Shown here piece after piece: positions 57,388 through 64,000 of a stretch of 64,000 nucleotides of DNA. Position numbers and translations under genes: made by a program. The notes under the pieces are model-generated. The model had not been told where the DNA came from, did no database searches, and saw only the letters and a program-made list of their open reading frames with translations. Position 1 is the stretch's first letter; each line of letters starts with the position of its first letter. This DNA is from Prochlorococcus sp. AG-355-O17 (lineage in GTDB: Bacteria; Cyanobacteriota; Cyanobacteriia; PCC-6307; Cyanobiaceae), in the NCBI GenBank assembly GCA_003280655.1, contig QCEK01000009.1, positions 1-64,000 on the forward strand. Direction: 5' to 3'.

Positions 57388-58335
57388 ATGTCTATTCCTG
57401 AAGTAGGTAAAAAAATAAGAGTGACAGTGCCTTCTACAACTGCCAATTTAGGACCTGGATTCGATTGCCTTGGAGCAGCATTAGATTTGTACAATGAATT
57501 TATTTTTACAAGAATTGAAGGCGGTGGAGATAGATTTGATCTAATAATGGAAAGTACAGATGGTAATCATTTAAGAGGAGGGCCTGAAAACTTAGTTTTT
57601 AGAGCAGCTCAGAAAGTATGGGAAAGCGCAAATAAGGATCCTTTTGCACTTGAAGCAAGAGTTAAGTTGGCAGTGCCGCCTGCACGCGGACTTGGAAGTA
57701 GTGCAACAGCAATAGTTGCTGGACTAATCGGAGCAAATGCAATAATGAACTCTCCATTGTCTAAAGAAAAACTTCTTGAACTTGCCATTGATATAGAAGG
57801 CCATCCTGATAATGTGGTTCCCTCTCTCTTGGGTGGGCTTTGTTTGACGGCCAGGTCGTCTTCTCAAAGATGGAGAATCATTAGATGTGATTGGCACGAT
57901 TCAATTAAAGCTGTTGTAGCGATACCTGCGATTCGTCTAAGTACAAGTGAGGCTAGAAAGGTTATGCCCAAGAATGTACCCATATCTGATGCAGTGACAA
58001 ATATGGGGGCACTTACTCTTTTACTAAATGGCTTAAAAGCAGGAAATGAGGAACTTATAAAAGAGGGAATGTTTGATAAGCTGCATGAACCATATAGATG
58101 GAAACTTGTTAAAGGTGGACTAGAAGTCAAAGATGCTGCACTAAATGCAGGCGCTCTGGGATGCGCAATCAGTGGGGCTGGGCCAAGTATCCTAGCTTTG
58201 TGTAAAAAAGAAAATGGTAAAAACGTCAGTCAAGCTATGGTGAAAGCTTGGGAGAAGTCAGGTGTAGCTAGCAGAGCACCGTTCTTAAACCTTCAAACAA
58301 TGGGCAGCCAATTTAGCACTATCTCGGATAAGTAG
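57388..58335 (+). CDS. thrB: Homoserine kinase
   Basis: A 315-residue GHMP kinase of threonine synthesis. PSTTANLGPGFDCLGAALDLYN (about 15-36), the ATP loop PPARGLGSSATAIVAGLIGA (about 95-114) and the C-terminal LGCAISGAGPSILAL are the GHMP motifs. It phosphorylates homoserine, the same precursor used by metA upstream in the window. Follows glk by 9 bases. Confidence 0.96.
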   Translation: MSIPEVGKKIRVTVPSTTANLGPGFDCLGAALDLYNEFIFTRIEGGGDRFDLIMESTDGNHLRGGPENLVFRAAQKVWESANKDPFALEARVKLAVPPARGLGSSATAIVAGLIGANAIMNSPLSKEKLLELAIDIEGHPDNVVPSLLGGLCLTARSSSQRWRIIRCDWHDSIKAVVAIPAIRLSTSEARKVMPKNVPISDAVTNMGALTLLLNGLKAGNEELIKEGMFDKLHEPYRWKLVKGGLEVKDAALNAGALGCAISGAGPSILALCKKENGKNVSQAMVKAWEKSGVASRAPFLNLQTMGSQFSTISDK

Positions 58336-58414
58336 TTTTACTTAGGCATTTTTAATGTTATAGTCTCAAGCTAGTACAACTTCAACTAGAATAAAAAAAT
58401 TATTCATTACATAA

Positions 58415-59956
58415 ATGAATTTAGAATCTTTTCCTTGGCTATCATCTATTGTTTTACTGCCTTTAATTGGGGCATTAATAATGCCTTTCTTGAGTTCAAA
58501 AGAAGGAGAAGATAATTCACTCCCCAGAAATATCTCATTAAGTTTTTTATTTATAGATTTTTTATTAATAATCGGCGTCCTTTTTCAAAAATTCAATACT
58601 TCAGAGAGCTCTTTACAACTGGTAGAGAGAGCTTCTTGGTTACCATCTATAGGCTTGGAGTGGTCTCTCGGGGTAGATGGGTTATCTGCGCCTTTAGTAG
58701 CTTTAAGTGGGTTAATTACATTTTTATCGGCTGCGGCTAGTTGGAAAATTAAGAAAAAATCTAATCTATATTTTGCTCTTCTATTAGTGCAAGCATCAGC
58801 ACAGGCACTAGTTTTCCTTTCTCAAGATTTCCTATTGTTTTTCTTGGCATGGGAACTTGAATTAGTCCCGGTATATCTTCTTATTGCGATTTGGGGAGGG
58901 AAAAAGAAATTATATGCGGCAACTAAATTCATTCTTTATACAGCTTTAGCTTCTTTATTAATACTTATAAGTGGTCTAGCAATTGCCTTAAGTGGTGATA
59001 CCTTTACTTTGAATATTACCGATTTAACAAATAAACATGTGACGGGCAGCCTAGCTTTATTATCCTATTTAGGATTTTTAATTGGTTTTGGAGTAAAACT
59101 TCCTATCTTTCCATTACATACTTGGTTACCCGATGCACATGGAGAGGCTAATGCTCCAGTTTCAATGTTACTAGCTGGAATACTCTTAAAAATGGGAGGT
59201 TATGCTCTCTTAAGATTCAATGTTCAAATACTACCTGAAGTACATCTTCAAATTGCACCTGCTTTAATTATTCTTGGAATCATTAATATAATTTATGGAG
59301 CTTTAAATGCATTTGCACAAGATAATGTCAAAAGGAGAATTGCATGTAGCTCTGTAAGTCATATGGGTTTTGTTCTGTTAGGGATTGGAGCAGTAGATGC
59401 TCTAGGGATTAGCGGAGCAATGCTACAAATGATCAGTCACGGACTCATAGCTGCAGCTATGTTCTTTGTTACAGGCTCATTCTATGAAAGAACAAATACT
59501 CTTTCTATACCTAATATGGGCGGCTTAGCAAAAGTCTTGCCAATAACTTTTGCTTTTTTCTTAGCAAGCTCATTGGCCTCTTTAGCACTACCTGGAATGA
59601 GCGGTTTTATAAGTGAAATTACTGTATTTTTAGGTATCACTAGTCAAGAAGGATTTAGCTCTATCTTTAGATCAATCACGATTCTAATTGCAGCTATAGG
59701 ATTAGTTCTGACACCAATATACTTATTATCAATGTGTAGAAGAGTATTCTTTGGCCCTAGAATTCCTGCACTAGCTACAGTCAAAGAGATGAATGGTAGA
59801 GAATTGACGATTGGTTTTAGTTTATTATTGCCTACTTTGGTTATAGGTTTTTGGCCAAAAATCGCCATAAATCTATATGAATCTTCCACCAATGCTCTCA
59901 GTCAGCAACTTACTTTAGCTAAATTAGTTGGGTTAATCCCAACTTTAGTAAATTAA
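58415..59956 (+). CDS. ndhD: NAD(P)H-quinone oxidoreductase chain 4
   Basis: A 513-residue polytopic membrane subunit of NDH-1 with about 14 hydrophobic segments. The proton-antiporter core is clear: [19 protein letters not shown] with the conserved Glu, [35 protein letters not shown] (split here as [12 protein letters not shown] and APVSMLLAG) and [15 protein letters not shown]. It pumps protons in thylakoid NDH-1, supporting cyclic electron flow and respiration. 79 bases follow thrB. Confidence 0.95.
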   Translation: MNLESFPWLSSIVLLPLIGALIMPFLSSKEGEDNSLPRNISLSFLFIDFLLIIGVLFQKFNTSESSLQLVERASWLPSIGLEWSLGVDGLSAPLVALSGLITFLSAAASWKIKKKSNLYFALLLVQASAQALVFLSQDFLLFFLAWELELVPVYLLIAIWGGKKKLYAATKFILYTALASLLILISGLAIALSGDTFTLNITDLTNKHVTGSLALLSYLGFLIGFGVKLPIFPLHTWLPDAHGEANAPVSMLLAGILLKMGGYALLRFNVQILPEVHLQIAPALIILGIINIIYGALNAFAQDNVKRRIACSSVSHMGFVLLGIGAVDALGISGAMLQMISHGLIAAAMFFVTGSFYERTNTLSIPNMGGLAKVLPITFAFFLASSLASLALPGMSGFISEITVFLGITSQEGFSSIFRSITILIAAIGLVLTPIYLLSMCRRVFFGPRIPALATVKEMNGRELTIGFSLLLPTLVIGFWPKIAINLYESSTNALSQQLTLAKLVGLIPTLVN

Positions 59957-59969
59957 ATTATTTTAATAA

Positions 59970-62057
59970 ATGGATACCTCAATTTTTAAATATGGAGAAT
60001 TACCAGAATTTAAAAAATTTACTCCAGAAAACATAAGTAAACAATTTCCAGTAGTACTAGAAAATATAACTGAAGAATTTAAAAACATAGAAAAAAATTT
60101 ATCTAATTATTTGATTCAAAATGATTTAAATTGGGATAAAGTAATAAATCCATTAAATGAAATAAATGAAATTCTTAGATGGAGTTGGGGTGTAATAAGC
60201 CATCTAAATGCTGTAAATAACTCTGAAAGTCTTAGAAATATTTATTCAAAATTTCTTCCCGAAATTATTAGTTTGAGTAATAAATTTGGTCAAAGTAAAA
60301 TAATTTACAATTCTTTAGTCAAGCTCAAAGAAACAAATAATTTTGATCAAATCAGGAACAGAATTTTAGATAAAGAAATCCTTGAGATGCAACATAGAGG
60401 TATTTCACTACAAAAAAATGATCAAGAAAATTTCAACAATATTTCAGAAAAGCTTGGAAAATTATCAACAGACTTCAGCAACAATGTTCTTGATGCCACT
60501 AAAAAATGGTTTTTGATATTAAATAAAAAATCGGAAGTCGATGGTCTTCCTGAACGAGTGCTTGAATTGATGGCAATTTCTGCTCATAACCACTTAAAAA
60601 AAGATAAAGAAGTTGATATTAAAAATGGTCCTTGGAAATTAAGTCTAGATATACCAACTTACACTTCATTTATGACATATGCCACCGACCGTAATCTTAG
60701 AGAGAAACTCTATAAGGCATTCGTTGGTAGAGCTTCTCAAGGAGAAAAAAATAATTCTCAAATCATTGAAGAGATATTATCTCTTAGAACTAAACAGGCT
60801 AATCTTCTAGGTTATAAAAGTTGGGCTGAACTAAGTTTGTCAACGAAAATGGCGAAAGAAATTAAAAATGTTGAAAACCTTTTAGAAGAATTGAGAGAAC
60901 CAGCATTCAAAACCGCAAAAATTGAATTAGAAAATCTAGATAAGTTTTCTAAAGCTAATGGATTTTCAAAATCACATAATATTGAGCCATGGGATATTAG
61001 TTATTGGTCTGAACTTCTTAGAAAAGAAAAGTTTAATTTGGATCAAGAGTCTTTGAGGCCTTGGTTCCCACTAAATGATGTTTTGAAAGGTTTATTTAAA
61101 TTAAGCGAAAAGCTTTTTGAAATTAAAGTTGTCGAGGCCACTAATGAGGCTCCTCTTTGGCATGATGACGTTTTGTTTTTTAATATCCTCAATAAGGAAG
61201 AAAACAAAATAGCATCTTTTTATCTCGATCCATATTCTAGGCCTGAATCAAAGAGAGGAGGGGCCTGGATGGATGAATGTTTGAATAAAAATAATGTTGG
61301 CAAAAACACTCTCCCTGTAGCTTATCTTGTTTGTAATCAGACTCCACCATCAAAAGATAAACCAAGTTTGATGAGTTTTGAAGAGGTTCAAACACTGTTC
61401 CATGAATTTGGTCATGGTCTTCAACACATGCTTACTACTGTAAATCTTCCTCAAGCAGCTGGTATTAATAATGTTGAATGGGATGCAGTCGAACTTCCAA
61501 GTCAATTCATGGAAAACTGGTGTTTCCACAAAAATACACTTTTGAATATTGCTAAACACTATAAAACAGGAGAAAAATTATCCGACGAAAATTTTGAAAA
61601 GCTTCTAAAGAATAGAACTTTTAATTGTGGTATGGCGACTCTTAGACAACTACATTTCGCGATAACAGATCTCAGATTACACAGTAGTATTGATAGAAAC
61701 AAAGGTAAAACAGCAGATGAAATAAGAAGAGAAATTGCAAAACAAACTACTGTTATTGAACCAATTCAAGAGGATCAATTTCTTTGTTGTTTTAGTCATA
61801 TATTTGCAGGCGGATATTCAGCAGGATATTACTCATATAAATGGGCTGAAGTTCTAAGTGCTGATGCATTTTCAATGTTCGAAGAAGCTGATCTAGAAAA
61901 CTCTGAAGATTTAAAGGTAATAGGAAAGAAATTTAAAGATACAATACTTAGTCTGGGTGGAAGCTTACCTCCATTAGATATATTTAAACTATTCAGGGGA
62001 AGAGAGCCACAAACAGATTCCTTAATAAGACACTTGGGCCTATCTGGAACTACGTAA
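59970..62057 (+). CDS. prlC: M3 family oligopeptidase (oligopeptidase A-like)
   Basis: A 695-residue zinc metallopeptidase. The zinc motif is FHEFGHGLQHM with His478, Glu479 and His482; the third ligand region EWDAVELPSQFMENW follows. The SFYLDPYSRPESKRGGAW part and the C-terminal YSYKWAEVLSADAFSMFEE are typical of the thimet oligopeptidase/PrlC family. It degrades short peptides, including signal peptides, in the cytosol. Convergent with the lipase-like gene, overlapping by 8 bases. Confidence 0.95.
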   Translation: MDTSIFKYGELPEFKKFTPENISKQFPVVLENITEEFKNIEKNLSNYLIQNDLNWDKVINPLNEINEILRWSWGVISHLNAVNNSESLRNIYSKFLPEIISLSNKFGQSKIIYNSLVKLKETNNFDQIRNRILDKEILEMQHRGISLQKNDQENFNNISEKLGKLSTDFSNNVLDATKKWFLILNKKSEVDGLPERVLELMAISAHNHLKKDKEVDIKNGPWKLSLDIPTYTSFMTYATDRNLREKLYKAFVGRASQGEKNNSQIIEEILSLRTKQANLLGYKSWAELSLSTKMAKEIKNVENLLEELREPAFKTAKIELENLDKFSKANGFSKSHNIEPWDISYWSELLRKEKFNLDQESLRPWFPLNDVLKGLFKLSEKLFEIKVVEATNEAPLWHDDVLFFNILNKEENKIASFYLDPYSRPESKRGGAWMDECLNKNNVGKNTLPVAYLVCNQTPPSKDKPSLMSFEEVQTLFHEFGHGLQHMLTTVNLPQAAGINNVEWDAVELPSQFMENWCFHKNTLLNIAKHYKTGEKLSDENFEKLLKNRTFNCGMATLRQLHFAITDLRLHSSIDRNKGKTADEIRREIAKQTTVIEPIQEDQFLCCFSHIFAGGYSAGYYSYKWAEVLSADAFSMFEEADLENSEDLKVIGKKFKDTILSLGGSLPPLDIFKLFRGREPQTDSLIRHLGLSGTT

Positions 62058-62661
62058 TAATTACATCGATTATTTTGTCAACCGCAAATTTATTTCTTAC
62101 AAGATTTCTATGTTTATAAACCTTTACCGATATTTTTTTTCCAAAATTTAAATTTGTCCACCAGCCAGGGAAAACCATTAGATCCCAATAAGTAAAGAAA
62201 TTTATACACTCAATATCATCAAGAAAAAAATCATTATCTGCAAGTTTTCTCAAAAATTTACTATTAATTTTCATTTCTGATATTCCTTTAAAAGGGTATT
62301 TAGGTATTAATTGAGCCATCAAAGTTCCTTTATGAGGGGAACCTATAGATATCAATCTTCTTGTTCTTTTATATCCATTAAATTTCTGAAGCCAGCATCT
62401 ACCAATTATTCCTCCCATAGAAAATCCCAAAATATCTATTTCTTTTTCTAAACCATATTTCTCTAAAATTAATTCGTTTAATTTATTAGTCAAATCCAGG
62501 ATTGAATTCATTCCATATGAATGCTTAAGAGTTGGGGCAAAATATTCAATGCCAATATCATCAAGTTTTGAGGCAATAGAGGAAAAAATACTTGAAGTAT
62601 TCCAAAGACCATGAATCAATATAATAGGATTTCTTTTTTCCAATACTTTAATTATTTTCAA
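62050..62661 (-). CDS. Lipase-like alpha/beta hydrolase
   Basis: A 203-residue protein. PIILIHGLWNTSSIF (about 12-26) is the oxyanion-hole start of triacylglycerol-lipase-type hydrolases, IDILGFSMGGIIGRCWLQKF (about 75-94) holds the GxSxG nucleophile, and the ISIGSPHKGTLMA (about 105-117) stretch is family-typical. The catalytic Asp and His are not confidently placed. Substrate unknown. Starts at TTG, overlapping the folB stop by 14 bases. Confidence 0.78.
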   Translation of the reverse strand: MKIIKVLEKRNPIILIHGLWNTSSIFSSIASKLDDIGIEYFAPTLKHSYGMNSILDLTNKLNELILEKYGLEKEIDILGFSMGGIIGRCWLQKFNGYKRTRRLISIGSPHKGTLMAQLIPKYPFKGISEMKINSKFLRKLADNDFFLDDIECINFFTYWDLMVFPGWWTNLNFGKKISVKVYKHRNLVRNKFAVDKIIDVIIT

Positions 62662-63010
62662 GAATTCTTACTATTGACACATTCCCATCGAAACCTTTGA
62701 TTGGAGGATTACATTTTGTCAAAATAATTTTAATTTTAGAAAGCTTAAATTCCTGATCAATGATTTCTAAAATTGCTTTTGAATATTTTTCTATTGTGAA
62801 ATAATATATTTTCTTTGATTGATATTTTAAAATTTCAACTAATTTTGAATAGTCAACTGTTTTTTTAATATCATCATCTGCAGTACACTTTTCAAAATCA
62901 GTCCACAAAAATATATCCAAACTAAATAATTGTCCTAATTCCCTTTCTTCATCAAGAACACCCACTCTAGCCCAAAGTTTAATATTCTCAATTTTTAAAA
63001 AAGTTTCCAT
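62648..63010 (-). CDS. folB: Dihydroneopterin aldolase
   Basis: A 120-residue FolB, the folate-pathway aldolase forming hydroxymethyl-dihydropterin. IKLWARVGVLDEERELGQLF and TVDYSKLVEILKY are diagnostic, with the C-terminal NPPIKGFDGNVSIVRI. I start at the ATG 63010 because proA ends at 63021; a longer frame from 63070 would overlap proA by 50 bases and adds residues foreign to the family. Tightly packed between proA and the lipase-like gene. Confidence 0.9.
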   Translation of the reverse strand: METFLKIENIKLWARVGVLDEERELGQLFSLDIFLWTDFEKCTADDDIKKTVDYSKLVEILKYQSKKIYYFTIEKYSKAILEIIDQEFKLSKIKIILTKCNPPIKGFDGNVSIVRILENN

Positions 63011-63020
63011 CTTAAAAGTT

Positions 63021-64000
63021 TTAAATATCTTTATGAGTATAGATAGTCTTTCCTGATGAAAAATCATCAACTATATTCCCATCACCTTTAAGAAAATATT
63101 TATAAGTTACCAAACCTTCAAGACCTACAGGTCCCCTTGGTGGAAGAGTTTGAGTAGATATGCCAACTTCAGCACCAAATCCATATCTAAACCCATCAGC
63201 AAACCTAGTAGAGCAATTATGAAAAACACCTGCACTATCAATTACATTCATAAATGTATTGGCAGTATTTGAATTTTCAGTAATTATTCCATCTGTATGT
63301 TTTGAACTATATTTTTGAATATGTGTGATTGCCTCCTCAAGATCATCAACAATTTTTATCGACAAAATTAAATCCAAATATTCAGTTTTCCAATCTTCTA
63401 GACTAGCCTCATACTTTAACCCTAATTCAACGGATCTCTTATCTCCAATTAATTTAACATCATTAGAATTAAACAAAGGTATTGCCTTTTCTAAAAAAGC
63501 TGGTGCGATATCTTTATGGACTAATAAAGTTTCGATAGCATTACATGCTGCAGGATATTGAATTTTGCTGTCCAAAGCGACTGATAAAGCCATCTCTAGA
63601 TTTGCATCAATATCTATAAACAAATGACAAATTCCATCAGCATGGCCCAGCACAGGAATTCTTGTATTCTCCTGAATAAATTTAACTAATTCATTACTTC
63701 CTCTTGGAATTATTAAATTTATATATTTCTCGAGATTTAACATCGCCATACTATCTTTTCTGCTTGTTAGTAAACATATTGAATTTTTATCAAGACCTGA
63801 TTCATTTAAACCTTCTTGCAATGCTTTAACTATTGAAGTATTTGTTAAATTTGCTTCACTACCACCTTTTAGCATTACTCCATTACCTGATCTTATTGCT
63901 AATGAACTAATCTGCATCACGGCATCCGGCCTTGATTCAAAAATAACCCCTAAGACTCCAATTGGCACAGTTTTTCTCTCTAAGATCAATCCCTTTGAAA
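63021..64000 (-). CDS. proA: Gamma-glutamyl phosphate reductase (5' part outside window)
   Basis: The C-terminal 326 residues of ProA, the proline-biosynthesis enzyme making glutamate semialdehyde. The frame is open to the right window edge; the first in-window TTG at 63989 is internal. [30 protein letters not shown], and the catalytic Cys in [14 protein letters not shown] are visible, as is the C-terminal [14 protein letters not shown]. The missing N-terminus should lie just beyond 64000. Neighbour folB follows 10 bases downstream. Confidence 0.95.
   Translation of the reverse strand, partial: SKGLILERKTVPIGVLGVIFESRPDAVMQISSLAIRSGNGVMLKGGSEANLTNTSIVKALQEGLNESGLDKNSICLLTSRKDSMAMLNLEKYINLIIPRGSNELVKFIQENTRIPVLGHADGICHLFIDIDANLEMALSVALDSKIQYPAACNAIETLLVHKDIAPAFLEKAIPLFNSNDVKLIGDKRSVELGLKYEASLEDWKTEYLDLILSIKIVDDLEEAITHIQKYSSKHTDGIITENSNTANTFMNVIDSAGVFHNCSTRFADGFRYGFGAEVGISTQTLPPRGPVGLEGLVTYKYFLKGDGNIVDDFSSGKTIYTHKDI

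Noticed and set aside
63008-63070. Longer folB start at 63070
   Set aside because: It would overlap proA by 50 bases and add residues not seen in the family; ATG at 63010 is better.

Overview
This window reads as chromosome from a free-living, streamlined marine picocyanobacterium, most likely a high-light-adapted Prochlorococcus. Supporting evidence: DNA that looks roughly 30% G+C by eye, very dense coding with many 4-base or 1-base gene overlaps, a divinyl-chlorophyll antenna protein (Pcb, 352 residues), a lycopene cyclase of the Prochlorococcus type, NDH-1 subunit NdhD, phylloquinone genes menB/menD, a Tic20-like protein and several cyanobacteria-restricted DUF families. I saw no insertion sequence, phage gene, CRISPR array, rRNA or tRNA. 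The strain assignment is an inference; no search was run.

Layout. 1-5.1 kb: small and hypothetical genes (signal-peptide protein, Tic20-like, glyoxalase I, a coiled-coil/GIY-YIG-like pair, lumenal pentapeptide-repeat protein), a GMC oxidoreductase and a DUF2811 protein. 5.1-11.7 kb: an intergenic region with DnaA-box-like sites, a CbiX chelatase with Cys- and His-rich tail, an FAD oxidase, a SulP anion (bicarbonate/sulfate) transporter, then metA and metY for methionine. 11.7-18.7 kb: a divergent pair of a Rossmann-like protein and a StpA-type phosphatase, an ArsS-type radical SAM enzyme, a Fur-family regulator, an isochorismatase and an MscS channel. 18.6-25.9 kb: a POR-like SDR, lycopene cyclase plus SDR, a GIY-YIG/membrane fusion, a GST-like protein, GltS and pcb with a clear terminator. 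26.2-37.5 kb: small proteins, hisS, an exonuclease, DUF1350, acs, a long-chain prenyl diphosphate synthase, murI, a cell-wall amidase, a nitrilase and comB (apparently with an ATT start). 37.6-46.7 kb: aroA, an MnmC-like methyltransferase, glmU, murF, glgA, menB, menD. 46.8-64 kb: lepB, DUF760, a manganese-type ABC transporter coupled to a DUF4336 protein, a DUF697 protein, an RG-rich protein coupled to trpS, then thrS, glk, thrB, ndhD, an M3 peptidase, and on the other strand proA (cut by the window end), folB and a lipase-like protein.

How it fits together: most genes are core housekeeping. Links visible in the sequence are metA-metY (homoserine acylation then sulfhydrylation), murI-amidase (cell wall), menB-menD (phylloquinone for PSI), the Mn transporter (supply for PSII), and trpS-thrS-glk-thrB-ndhD as a run of closely packed plus-strand genes. 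No obvious defence or secondary-metabolite system is present. The most unusual items are the non-AUG start of comB, a hydrophobic Gly-pentapeptide repeat protein, a StpA phosphatase without its synthase in view, two GIY-YIG-like proteins lacking the usual arginine, and a same-strand cluster of DnaA-box-like sites.
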